NCBI GenBank assembly: GCA_024500155.1
Contig: CM044877.1
Coordinates: forward strand, 25,425,501 to 25,489,500
Source of the DNA: Chenopodium formosanum
Lineage: Eukaryota; Streptophyta; Magnoliopsida; Caryophyllales; Amaranthaceae
DNA: 64,000 nucleotides
Direction of reading: 5' to 3'
Shown: positions 34,674 to 47,071 of the stretch, piece after piece
Layout of the letters: the number at the start of each line of letters is the position of its first letter
Numbering within the stretch: the stretch's first letter is position 1
Program-made: the position numbers and the translations under genes
Notes under the pieces: model-generated
What the model was told of the DNA's origin: nothing
Databases searched by the model: none
Seen by the model: the letters and a program-made list of their open reading frames with translations, nothing else

Positions 34674-36639
34674 TGTAGACAACCATTTGTATCTCCCTAA
34701 ACCAAACCCGATGATGAGTACCTTTCACGTCGAATCGTAATCGGATGAAGTGAAAGTGTGGAAAGTCTAGTGTTGTAGATAGTTTTATTTTCTTTTCTTT
34801 TCTCTCTGTTTTTGAAAACCTATTTTAAGAAAATAGCCAATCCAGTTTGGTTGGTCCATGATATGGTTCCAATAGTAGTGTATTTGGATAGGGCTTGACA
34901 AGAGCTTTCCAACGATATATTATAAGCCCAATTCCGATGAATATTGAGGAAGTTATGGCCAAATTACTAAACTGGGCTTGGTTTGAGCCTTATATGCGGC
35001 CCAATGATCTAGAGGAGGGCCTAATATGGATTTATCATTCCTAATGCAATAAGGAATGGTTTTAGACTTCTAGATTTTTCTAGAAGGTTCTTTTCATTCT
35101 TAATTCAATTAGCATTGATAAATTAACTTTTGTTGACTTTTAGAGCTTTAATCAGAATAAAAGAATGTTTTTGAGGAAAATACGATTTTATCCTCCTGTA
35201 CGGTCAGTTTCTATCTGATTTTAGAAAACGCGTCAATAATTTAAATAGCGTCAAACGCCAGCATTAGCGCCTGACACTAAGCTTGGCGCTTGGCGCTAGC
35301 GTTAGCGCCTGTCGCTAATGTCAACGTTTGGCGCTAACCTCGTTTTTGCGCGTCAGAACTCTGTTTCAATTTTTTATCTTTTTGGCTGATTTTCTCTATA
35401 AATAGTTTTCTAAAAACACCGTTTTCATTCATCAACTCTCATCAAGAATTTCTTGATTCTCTCCCTCTTTCTAAACTAACCCTTTTATAAACAAAATTTC
35501 TCATACATTAGCACTAGACACACCTAGCATAATTCGAAGTTGCCTTCGCCCTAGAGATGAAAGGTTTAATATTTCTGAGGGTTTGATCCCAAATCTCTAT
35601 TTTATTTATTTAATTTAATTGGTTATTTTATTATTTTCCTTGAAGTTACTAATGTGTGTATTTTGTTATTAGAAAGAGGTACGAGGCATCCAAGTAAGTT
35701 CTTTGATTGATTTATTGATATTATGATATAGAAATCATGCTAGGTTGTTATTAGGTTGTTATTATGATTCTTAGTATCATGTTAGGATGTTCTTCTTAAT
35801 TTGATGTTTTGAATGACAACAATAAGTTCCTAGTATCATGTTTAGGGAAAAGGTTATAATATCAAATACGCTTATTATGATTCCTGTGATGCTTCCTATT
35901 TTCTTTCCTAATATTCATGTTAGTATCATGTTAAGGTTAAATCTTTGATTTTTGATGCTTAGTTACATGCTAGGGTTTGTTATTAATCTTGTTAGTATCA
36001 TGCCTAGGATCTTGCTATTATTATGATTTAACATGATTATTTTAATTATTATGATTGTTAACAGGATTATGGTTTTTATTATGATTATTATAATTTTTAT
36101 TATGATGATTTATTATGTTGCTTGATATTTATTGTTATTGCCTTATCACATCTTTTATGCATGTTTAAAGGGAATTGTACTTGTAATCACGCTTAATAAG
36201 ATAATTAATAATCTTGTTTAGGGTTAATATGATTATAATTCAAGTGATCGCCAATAATAGATTTATTTGTGCACTAATATTCAACCAACATAGATAAACA
36301 GGTTTAGGGTTAAACCTACTGATTGTATGTTAGTCAGAAAGCGCACATGAATACGATCAGAATAAAGTAGAGGCCTATTATTAGGGCAGGTTCAATCTCT
36401 TTTAGGTTGGATTTGTACCTTCATCCCCGAAGTACCAGTCATGGTTCCAGACCTATTGGAGTTGACGATCTCCTAGGTCGTTAAGGGGTGTAACCTTCAC
36501 CTTGTGAACGGTTTACAAGTTCCTAAAACTTGTTGGCAACTCTTTTGCTCTATCTTCTTTCCCTTTGGACGCTACCGTACTTTATTGTATGATCATAGTG
36601 GGGTTCAAGTTTGGGATAATTCTTGAAATATTCCCTACA
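34674..36639 (+). repeat. 3' LTR of gag-only element
   Basis: 1,966 bp. Same start, end, GGCGC array (about 35,248-35,335) and TATA region as the 5' LTR, with scattered single-base differences. Confidence 0.93.
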
Positions 36640-39430
36640 CCATGTTTATCCCTTTCTTCAAGATGTCAACACTGCTAATAATACCACGCCACGCATTCGA
36701 AGCTCCACTACGTTCTTTAATTATTCTTACATCACATCTACCTTCACAGTACTTACTTCTTAGCACTCTCGACCAAAGAGCTTGCGGTTCGGTTAGCATA
36801 CCCCATCTAAGTTTTTCCATAAACGTAGCATTAGCCTGTCTCATAGACCTATCCCCAAACCTCCTTCATCCTTTAGCTTAGCAATATTTTCCCATGCAAT
36901 CAAATGCACTTTTCCTTCCTCATCCATTTCTCCCCATAAAAACTTACGCATTCGACGATCAACATCATCACAAACTGCTATAGGCAGCCTCGTAGTTTGC
37001 ATCGAATAGAACGGTATAGGATGTAGCAAAGCTTGAATCAACGTGGCTCTACCTGCTAAGGATAAAGTCCTAGTTTTCCACCCTGCAAGCTTTTTATTAA
37101 TACGATTAATGAGGTACTGGTAGTCCTGCTTCAATGTTTTGCCATTAATATTTGGGACCCCCAGATACTTTCCAAGGTCCTCATTCTCTTCCATACCCAA
37201 GCTTTGACATATACCATCACTAATATCATCAACAACGTTGTGCGAGAAAAACACCCTTGACTTCTCAACTCTAACCTTACTCCTAGAAGCAGCTTCAAAT
37301 TTTTATAGGCATTCTTTCATAATATCAGCTTGATCCACCGAAGCCTCACAAAATAATATTAGGTCATCGGCAAAAGCTAAATTCGAAATTGTAGGCCCAC
37401 CCCTACTAGCACGAACCAGCTTCTAATTTTCCAACCAAACTTCAAAATCAATCAATTGAGCCAACCGTTCCATACAAATCACATATAAATAAGGTGACAA
37501 AAAGTCTCCTTGCCGTATCCCTCAACTTAGGCAAAAGGCTTCTGTAGGTTCCCCATTCCACAAAATCTTCAACTTAGCAGAGTTAATACATCTCATAATA
37601 ATCTCCACCATAATCTGAGGAATTCTCAATTCCATGAGAGACTCACGAATAAACTCCCACCTCTAATGATCGTACGCCTTCTCAAAATCGATTTTAACCG
37701 CCATATAATTAGCTTTACCACTTTTCTTTCTTCTCATGGTATGGATCATTTCTTGCACAATCACAATATTATCAGTAATTTGTCTCTTGGGTACAAAGCT
37801 ACACTGAGTCGGAGAAATAAGCGTAGGAAGATCAGGCTTGAGACGATTCACAATCACCTTCGTTACAATCTTATAGACGATATTACACAACCCAATAGGT
37901 CTGAATTGATTAGCTTTCTGTGGAGCATCAATCTTAGGGATGAGAACCAAAAACGCATCGTTCAAGTCTTTTGGGAATTCTTTTCCCTCGAGGATTTCAC
38001 GAATCAGCTTTGTCACACTAGGCTTTACCACCTCCCAATATTTTTGATAGAATAATGGTTGAAAACCATCCGCGCCTAGGCCTTAAAGGCTTTCATAGAC
38101 ATTAAAGCACGTTTGATTTTGCAATCATCATATGGACGAGTAAGAATGCTCCAATCACTAATTCACTAGTAGTAATGCTTGGAAAGCAATCCCTTAATAA
38201 GTGATGTCCAGTGAATGCACAATTTTATTCCTGGAACAAAGATTTCCAGTACTCCATCACCATCGATTTCACCTGACTCGGGTCATTCACCCACACCCCA
38301 TCCGAATTTTGCGACATATCTATTTGATTCCTTCGCCTCCTAATCACAGTGGATAGATGAAAAAATTTGGTGTTGCGATCACCATCACAAATTTTGTCCA
38401 TCCTTGATTTCTGAAACCACAACATCTCTTCTTGGTCAAGAATGGTCTCCAACTCTTTTCGAATATTATTATCCATCTTAATAAGATATGGATAGCTCGC
38501 CTTTGCTAGCTCACGCTGCACACCTGCTAATCTAGCCATAAGCTCGTCTTTCTTCCGAAAAATGTTATGGAAAATCTCACAGTTCCACTTATTCAATTGC
38601 ACCAGAAACTCTTTCAAAAATTGGACAATGGGAATATCATTCCTCTAATTTGCAACAACAAATTCTTTGAATTTATCATGGTGTAACCATGCCGCTTGAA
38701 AACGAAACGGTTTTGTGGCCATTGGAATGGGAGGAAAGCCAGTGGTGTTCACTAAAATCGGACAATGATCCGACACTGTTCGAGGGAGGTTTCTCAAGGC
38801 TCCTTCAATTCAGTAAACCGCAGCCTCCACTCCTCATTGATCAGTCCCCTATCGAGCCTAGCAGATTTGAAAGTATCGAAAGAGTTTCCCCGATACCAAG
38901 TGTGATCTGGACCTGAGAACCCCATATCAATAAAATGATTGTTGTCCACCCAATTAAAAAATTCCTTACATCTACAAAACATCTCTGACCCACCATTGCC
39001 ATTCCTCTCCAACAAACTCATTGTATCATTAAAATCTCCTGCCATCATCCAAGGGCCAGTAAAGGAGTTCTTAATTTTTTCCAATTCGCTCCAAAGCTCT
39101 TTTCGAAGGGCACTATTTGGGCTAGCATGAATAGCCGAAAAAAACCATGGTGTATCACCATTTTTTGCAATCAAGACAGTCAAATGTTGAGTGTGGCTGC
39201 CATATGGAGTTACCGAAACCTCTTATTTTCTCCAAAACAACCATATTCCTCTTACAAAACCTCTCACCTCAGCACGAAGTTGACCAGAAAATTTATTTTC
39301 TCACATATTCTATCAGCTTCAGATCCACTCATATGAGTCTCTACAAGAGCTATAACTGAAGGTCTATTAATCCTCACAATTTCCTTGATAGCAATGAGTT
39401 TATTACCCACCCCTTGAACATTCTATACTA
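36640..39430 (-). pseudogene. LINE ORF2, N-terminal part (endonuclease and reverse transcriptase)
   Basis: Minus strand. Endonuclease start NVQGVGNK and VIALVETHMSGSEAD (about 39,420-39,290), GDFND (about 39,030). Reverse transcriptase: FRPIGLCNIVYKIVTKVIVN (about 37,900), DFEKAYDH (about 37,680), GIRQGDFLSPYLY, and the catalytic LAFADDLILF (about 37,370) still intact. The NINGKTLKQDYQ region follows. Several stops (e.g. after AYDH near 37,663) and shifts. The C-terminal end continues at 26,597 beyond the inserted retrotransposon. Confidence 0.88.
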
Positions 39431-39861
39431 AGACTTTAAGTGACATATTAAACATATGGGGAATTGGGTATGAGTCATACACATCCAGGGGAATGTTAGG
39501 CAGGAGTCTCACGAACTCCTCTCTCAGGGCACGCATCGACCCCGCTGTCTCCAAAGGAAGCTGGAACGTAGCCATCAAATCCGGAGGGTAGGATACCGAA
39601 GGAAGGTACGCCGTTAGTTGGAGTTCCATCTTGTCCGCCAAAGGATGCATTGTTTCCATCACTAGGCCCTCCATCGGGCTGTCCTCAAATCTCTCGAACA
39701 TCGGTGGGATTCAAATTTCCATAGTAATTGGAACATTGAGCGTCATGACTGGAAACAAAGGAGCTATTACCACTACTCGAAGAATTATTGCACTGATTGC
39801 GCAACTCTGCAGGGGTGGATGTATCAACTTCTATAAAATTCTCCTTCTCTAAAATAGGAGC

Positions 39862-41480
39862 TCAAGAATTTAAGGAAGTTCGAGGGATTTGGGAATCTTT
39901 TTTCTTGAAATTATTATTCCCAATAGGCCCTAATTTCCTATTATACGGAGATATAGGTATTCTAGGAATACTTTTATCATTTTTATTAGATAGAGAAATC
40001 TTTTCCTTGTTAAGATTATCTTTTCCAATCTTGTTTCCAAGATTTTTATCTCCAAATCTATCTTTCCTGACTTGCAAGGAGTGTCCAAGGTCAATTGTTG
40101 ACTCAACCATTTCTCGATCATCCATGTCATTTGACATTTGCTCTAGAACATTGGCATCCTGCTCCATGAAATCATCATCTAGCCCAAGATTAGCCACTGG
40201 ACCTGAGTTAGTAAGTACCTGAATTTCCCTCTCAACAGTTTGATTCCTACTTAATACTTCATCCAAGCTCTGAATTTCTGGCACATTCTCCTGATCAAGC
40301 ACAGCAAAACAAGATCCTCCAACTTTGTATTGATTGTCCACACCTTTGCCATTCTGCACATTCTTTCCTAATTGGGGTTTTGGAGTAGGCTTGGAGCTCT
40401 GATTATTCTTAGCTGATTTTGGAGCTTTCTCATTGCGATGTCCTGTTTGGTTTCTTTGATTATTGGAGCGTTGCACCATCATCTAGGCCCCATACTTACT
40501 AACTTCCTCTGGTTTATTACTACAACTACTCTCAGCTTCTTTTTTATCTTTGCTATTGTGAAATGTTTCACAATCCTCATTTTTATGTCCCAATTTTCCA
40601 CATTTAAAGCAAATCATTCTCAAACCCTAATATTGGATTTTCCACACCCTTCCATTCATCCGGAATTTCAATAACAAGGGCTTGGTCAAATCCACTTCAT
40701 TGCTCAATCGAACAAATTGCCCTCTATCTTTCGATTCAGTGTTTTTGTCAATTCGAATAACTTTTCCAACTTTCGATCCAATTTTTAAAAAGAACTGCTT
40801 GTCAAAATATTCAACTAACAATTGAAGAATTCACACCCAAGCCGTTAGTTTCTTGATTGGTTCACCATCTAGAACAAAATTAGGGATCCATTTATGAATA
40901 GTTAAGTAGCTGTCACCAATTATCCACGGCCCTTGAGTAAACACAAATCATAATCCGCCATATTGTTGAAACGAACAATATAGTACGCATACCTAACGTC
41001 AGTGAGAGCAAAATCTCCTTTCAAATTCCACTTCATTTGAAGTTTTTTCACCAGGAGGTCGTAACTCAATCTCTTGTGAAAGAGCTTGATAATCAACGCA
41101 TTCCTCCATGGTTCCCGAAGCCTTTGCTTCTCCTCCTTTATTAAGAGAATCGTAGGGAAACTTTCATCCTCCGAATCACAGTCAAGGGGCATATCATCAT
41201 CTGAGCAAGCCTCATCCTCCTTGTCTTCCTCAAACAAAGGATTAGCCCTCAAACCTGCACCACCAGTAGCTTTGACAAACGAAATGGGGATAGGACCCCT
41301 AGCAACCTGTTGGACCTTTTCAGTATCTCCAACACCTTCTTGAAGCACTTCCATCTCCACATCCTGCTGAGATTTCTCAGAATGAGAAGCAGATCGCTTG
41401 AATTTTTTATTCGATCTCTGAAGGAGATCGTTTTCCTCACTGGGAAGCCCTAGCTCGCGGCGCTCATTTTCGCTCTCCAT
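39862..41480 (-). pseudogene. LINE ORF1, DUF4283 and zinc knuckle
   Basis: Minus strand from ATG 41,480 (MESENERRELGLPSEEN). Order: charged N-terminus; DUF4283-like (YAYYIVRFNNMADYDLCLLK; IGDSYLTIHKWIPNF); zf-CCHC_4 (VDLTKPLLLKFRMNGRVW; CFKCGKLGHKNEDC near 40,575-40,615); Asn/Lys-rich tail. RNA-binding chaperone role is by family. In-frame stops or shifts lie near 40,919, 40,830, 40,625 and 40,483, so it is not functional. Confidence 0.85.
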
Positions 41481-41503
41481 TTCTCTTAGTCTCCTAGATT
41501 TTC

Positions 41504-41518
41504 TTATATCATCAATAA
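41504..41518. repeat. LINE target-site duplication, 5' side
   Basis: TTATATCATCAATAA, matching 25,109-25,123 exactly. Confidence 0.9.
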
Positions 41519-41900
41519 TCAATAAATCAATAATTAATATTTTTTTTGAAGCCAATCAATAATCAATAATCATCAATCAGTAAATATAAAAAGTTGACTT
41601 AAATAATTTTTACCCTAGTGTGTCCTTCAATAATTTTTATTTCCTTTCAGAAAATCTTTTATAAGTAAAGTTAAATATAAATAACAACATGAATTGCAAT
41701 AAATTAATTACTATCTAATTCTTTAACCATAGAATGAATAAAAAACAATCACGATATTTTGGAAAATAGCATATAGATTATCAACATATGGAGCATTAAA
41801 CTGTAATTAATCCCTTCTTATGAAGTAAGTATATATTTTATTTATACACATTCCAAAAATATATTACTCTTTTATTTAATACAAGTACTATATATCATAC
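41519..41900. other. short AT-rich spacer
   Basis: About 380 bp with no ORF and no repeat recognised, apart from 'caataatcaata' simple motifs at its left end. Confidence 0.5.
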
Positions 41901-43788
41901 TATAGGGAATATTTCAAGCATTATCCCTAGCTTGAACCCCATTGTGATCATACACTTAAGTACGGCGGCGTCCAAAGGGAAAGAAGATAAAGCAAAAGAG
42001 TCGCCAACAAGTTTTAGGAACTTGTAAACCGTTCGCGAGGTGAAGGTTACACCCCTTAACGATCCATGAGATCGTCAACTCCAGTGTATGGAACCATGAC
42101 TGGTAGTTCGGGGATGAAGGTACAAATCCAACCTAAAAGAGATTGAACCTGCCCTAATAATAGGCCTCTACTTTATTCTAATCGTATTCATGTGTGCTTT
42201 CTGACTAACATGCAATCAATAGGATTAACCCTAACCTGTTTATCTATGTTGGTTGAATATTAATGCACAAATAAACTATTATTGGCGATCACTTGAATTA
42301 TAATCAAATTAGCCCTAAACAAGATTATTAATTATCTTATATAAGCGTGATTACAAGTACCAATTCCCTTTAAATGTGTATAAAAGGCGTGATCAAGCAA
42401 TAAATAATAAATATCAAGCAACATAATAATAATCATAACAATAATGATCAATATTAATAATCATGTTAAAACATAATAATAGCAAGATCCTAGGCATGAT
42501 ACTAACAAGATTAATAACAAACCCTAGCATGTCACTAAACATTAAAGATCAAATATATATCCCTAATATGATACTAACAATCATAAATATTAGGAAAAAT
42601 ATAAAAGGCATCATACTTTGAATCATACTTGATATTAGGATTTTTTAGTTGTTACCCTAAACATGATACTAGAAAGATCAAAACACCCTAACATGACGCT
42701 AGGAATCATAATAATAACCTAAGCATGATTTCTACATCATAATATCAATAAAAACCATTAAAGCACTTACTTGGATGTCTCGTATCTCTTTCAAATGACA
42801 AAATACACGCGTTAGTAACTTCAAGGAAAATAATAAACAACAATTAAATTAAATAATTGAAATAGAGATTAGGGACCAAACCCTCAGAAATTAAAACCTT
42901 TCACGTCTAGGGCGAAGGAAACTTCAAACAATGCTAGGTGATTCTTGGTCTTGTGAATGCGGAATTGTGCTAACAAAAGGGTTGGTTTAGAAAAGAGAGA
43001 AAGAGAGAATAAGCTTCGAGAGAGAACAGAATTAGAGAGTATAAGAATTTATGAGAATTGGTGATTGTTGATGATGATAAACGAAGATTTTAGGAGGATA
43101 TTTATAGAGAAAATCAGCCAAAAAGATAGAAAAACAAATCATAGTTTCGACGAGGGAAAAACAAGTTAGCACCAGGCGCTGAACATAAGCGCCAGGCTTA
43201 GCGCCTAACGCTAATTAACTTTTTCACGCGTTTTCTAAATTCAGATAAAACTTAGCCGTACAGAAGGGGAAAATCGTATTTTCCTTAAAAAACACTCTTT
43301 TATTCTGATTAAAACTCTAAAAAGTCAACAAAAGTCAATTTATCAATGCTAATTGAATTAGGAATGAAAAGAACTTTCTAGAATAATCTAGAAGACTAAA
43401 ACCATTCCTAATTGCATTAGGAATGATAAATCCATATTAGGCCCTCTTCTAGATCATTGGGTCGCATATAAGGCTCAAACCGGGCCCAATTTAGTAATTT
43501 GGCCATAACTTCCTCATTATTCATCGGAATTGGGCTTATAATATATCGTTGGAAATATCTTTTGAAGCCTCATCCAACTACACTATTGTTGGAACCTTTC
43601 TATGGACCAAAACAAACTGGATTGGATGTTTTCTTAAAATAGGTTTTCAAAAACAGAGAGAAAGAAAAGAAATTAAAACTATCCGCAACACTAAACTTTC
43701 CACACTTTCACTTCATTCGATTATGATTCAACGTGAAAGGTACTCATCACCGGGTTTGGTTTTGGGGAGACACAAATGGGTGTCTACA
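41901..43788 (-). repeat. 3' LTR, minus orientation
   Basis: 1,888 bp. On minus it starts TGTAGACACCC (43,788) and ends TTCCCTATA (41,901), where the usual TACA end has changed to TATA. TATAAAT on minus is at 43,106-43,100, after a short GGCGC array (43,163-43,215). Closer to subfamily 2. Confidence 0.9.
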
Positions 43789-44697
43789 GAAGCCCCCACT
43801 TTGACTGAGTTTGGAGAAACGCAAGTTTCGAAAACAAAAGTCAAAGTAGCGATAGGGACGGAGAATGATTCAGAACGTTCTGCGATCCTAAATCATTCTT
43901 GTAACGCCGATACCTGCAAAACTAGCGTTAGTTAAACATATAAATGAGTTAAGAAACGCGTATCTTGCACCGTCGAGCACACGTCTCTGAAGGTAACTGA
44001 TTTGTTGTTGCATTGCTGTATTTCTGTATTTTTTACGACCTCCTGCAAGCTTGAGAATGTCGCCTGAAGAATATTACGCTTGTAACTGCCTCCAATTTTC
44101 GCCATGATAGACTTCTGCAAACTAGAGAACCCCATCGAAGATTGCTTCGCTTGAAACGACCTTCTAGCACTTTGTGACCATCTTCCGCAAGCCAGGGAAC
44201 ACGATCGAAGACAACTTCGCTTGAAATCACCTTCAGTTGTTTGTGACAACTCTCCGCAAGCTAGGGAATGCTGCCAAAGATATCCTCACTTGAAGCTATC
44301 CTCATTTGTTGAGATAATATTCCGAGGAAAATTACTGAAGACCCGCGCTTGTCGATCTTGAAAGGCTCCCTTGAACTTTGCTTCCGCTGTGCCTGTACGT
44401 CGACGCTTTTGCTGCTTTTGAACCTGTATGTCGGTGCCTTATGCTGTATTTTTAACCAATATGTCGGTGCCCTTCTGCTGTATGAACCAGTATGTCGGTG
44501 CCTTGCGATGAGCCAATGCTTAGGCGCTTTAAGCTAAGTGAGACGATCATTCATCAGGTCAATCACTTTATGCGATTGTAATCAAGTCGATTAATAAATC
44601 ATGTCAAATTTCTTAGAGGGGCTAACTGGCGTACCAAGGAACCAAAAATATATTGCAAGAGGTGAGTGGCTGAACACTCTGTTGCCGCTGAAATATT
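43789..44697 (-). other. 3' internal region of minus-oriented element
   Basis: Contains the polypurine block (gaagcccccactttgact), imperfect repeats of about 80 bp around 44,033-44,330 (ctccgcaagctagggaa-type; tcgcttgaa), and four copies of 'tatgtcggtgcc' or similar at 44,390-44,505. No coding sequence supported. Confidence 0.65.
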
Positions 44698-44815
44698 GCT
44701 GGCGCCATATATATGGCTCTAGCGCCAGACGCTGGCACTGGCGTTAGGCGCTAAGCCTTAATTTCTGGCGCCTAAGCCTTTTGCTTGGCGCTAGAGTCGG
44801 GTTTTCCATAAATAC
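44698..44815 (+). promoter_or_regulatory. GGCGCC array and TATA box before PMD gene
   Basis: At least seven GGCGCC/AGCGCC/GGCGCTA motifs, then CATAAATA at 44,808-44,815. Orientation and spacing copy the U3 regions of the LTRs, suggesting this drives the + strand antisense gene that starts at 45,439. Promoter role is inferred. Confidence 0.5.
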
Positions 44816-47071
44816 CCTTTTCTTCTTCATTTCCGCTGCTGCTGCTCGTTTTTTGCTCGAGAATCGCTTGAAACTTCAATTTGCTCGTTCTTGCTCGTTT
44901 CTCAACCGAATTCGCTCAAATTTGTTTCAAATCAAAGCTTATTCCATCCATTTTCCCGATCTATGTAAGTTTTCTTCAAACTCACTCCGATTTCCATGAA
45001 TTTTGCATATGTTTGTTCACGAATTTCTTAAAAATTCAAAACTTGAATTGCTTAATTCACTTTGTTTGTCAAATTTTATGCCATGAAATTGCTTGATTAT
45101 GTTTATATATTGCTTTGGGAGTAATTTGAGACTTGTTTGACTCAATTTGGTGAAGAAACGAATAAATCACCATTGTTGGACCTCTTAAGGTCGGGAAGAC
45201 AATGTGGCTTGTTCTTGATGTTTTTTGCAAGAAATTCTTGTCCAATTTGTCACAATAATTACTATAGTATTGCAAGAAATTGTTTGAATGCTTGAAAAAA
45301 CTGTCGTATATGCTCAATTTGAATTTGTGCTCTGTTTTAGTACTACGTACTCTATTTTCTGCGAACATAGTATCATGCGGCTAGGCGAACCTTAGATACT
45401 ATAGAAACTTAATTTATGATGATTCTGCACAATGTACCATGGCTAGACAGCGAGGTTCGGGTTCACGGTCCCGAGACGTACGACGGGAGCACGAGCCCGT
45501 AGAGAACGACGCCGACCCGTCTATTTCTCTCGGTCCTTTCCTGGAGTGGGATGAGCGGACTCTGTACTTCTCCCCCGTCCACCACATTTCTGAGAGGGTG
45601 CAACGTGGGATCACGGTTGGTAGGACGCCCTGCCACGGTTCAGGTTACGATACCTTGGGCGACCTATACAAGATGTATATCGGCAATGATAGAGAAGTGA
45701 GACTTCTCTAGGAGTCTTGTGGACTGGCTGCGCTTTTTGAGACCTCAGAGGCCATGATTGCCTCTAGCGGGGGTCATCACGTGGTTCGTGCTCTGGCGGA
45801 GTTCTTTTGGGACACCACCAACACTTTCCACTTTCCTTGGGGTGAGATGATGGTCACCCCGATCGACTTCAGTTTCATTACGGGACTGGAGTTTAGCTCT
45901 GTTGCGCTGCCGTTTGACAACGAGATCAGCGTCTTTTCTCCTGACGTCGAGGAGTTGTTGGGTCCGATTGCTGTTCGGGCTCGTGCTGAGGTAGAGTCGA
46001 CTCAGTTTAGCGCGAAGGGGATTTGCCGTTCTACTTTAGCAGCGGCTTTTGATGACGATGCGACCACCCGAGAGCAGAGGGTGTGCATCTTTGTGCTTAT
46101 TTTGCTATCAGGGACGTTCTCCCCTGACAAGGGTAGTAGAGTGCTGCTTTACTACCTACCTGCGGTCCGTGATCTACACTTGATCGGGACTTATGACTGG
46201 GCCAACTTGGCCTATGCTGACTTCATCCGAGCGTTACGAGACTCGTGTCGACACCGGTCCTTCACGGGTAACGTCGCTCTATCCGGCTTTTGGAGAGTCG
46301 TAGAGGTATAATTTATCTCCCTTCAAAGTTTAGCTCTAAACTTTTGATTAGCATTTGCTGATAGTTTTTGCCTTTGTAGATCTGGTTCTACGAGTACTTT
46401 CCCTCGGTTGGGCCGGCGAGACCGTCACCGCGTAGGTTTATAGTGAGTGCCTCCTAGGGAAGCCGCTGCGCTGGGATGTCTACTGCTTATGTCCGAGATT
46501 AGATCATCTCAGTATGGTTCTTTTATATATTTGAACACTTTGCAATACCTTCAATGGATTCTTATCTGATAGGCACTCTTGTAGGAGCCTGACGTGTTGT
46601 ACCGGCCGTGGGTCGGCTTAGTTGTCCTTGGGTTAGCCGCGCAGTATTCTGCTGAGCGTCGCTACTTCTTGGGGACATATGGAGCGATCGTGTATCTTGG
46701 AGAGAGGGTTGTTATTCAGCATTCCTCGGACACTTTTGTCGTTCCTGCTCCTCCACCGCGTCACATGTTCAACGCTGCGGGGTTGGTGAGCATGTTAGAG
46801 AGAGCTGGTACCCCTTGGCGATCTTATACAATCCCTAGGTGGTGCTATGAGGAGGAGTTATTGCCGTTGTTAGCTCCAGTCCCTGTACTGGCTGAGGAGG
46901 TGGCGGTATGATTTTCAGCTTTTACCTTTTGTTAAGTAGCCCCCAAGTAATGTTTTATTGACTTTGATTTGCCTTTGTCAAGCTGGACCTACTGAGTTCG
47001 TGCCACCTCGTATGTCCATCTATTATCAGGGGACATACGGGGCCGATCGAGAAGATGATTCCTCTGGCTCT

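Larger units (their letters stand above)
26598..36639 (+). mobile_element. gag-only Ty3/gypsy (Tat/Ogre-like) LTR retrotransposon
   Basis: Two LTRs in direct orientation (26598-28570 and 34674-36639), both TGTAGACA ... CCCTACA, flanked by the 5-bp duplication CCATG (26593-26597 and 36640-36644). PBS at 28576 and a G-rich polypurine tract just before the 3' LTR. The internal region encodes a gag-like protein but no recognisable protease, reverse transcriptase or integrase, so it would be non-autonomous (LARD-like). The two LTRs look nearly identical by eye, suggesting a fairly recent insertion. Confidence 0.93.
25124..41503 (-). mobile_element. LINE (L1-type), split by an LTR retrotransposon
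   Basis: Runs on the minus strand from 41,503 down to a poly-A tail (T-rich, 25,124-25,140), flanked by 15-bp duplications. Without the inserted 26,598-36,639 element and its 5-bp TSD it is about 6.3 kb, the usual length of a full plant L1 element, and the ORF1 ATG lies only about 24 nt from the 5' end. It has DUF4283 plus zinc knuckle (ORF1), then endonuclease, reverse transcriptase, zf-RVT and RNase H (ORF2). Many stops and frame changes show it is dead. Confidence 0.9.

Noticed and set aside
37666..41343. Plus-strand ORFs of 60-140 aa across the LINE
   Set aside because: They are antisense shadows of LINE ORF1/ORF2 codons.
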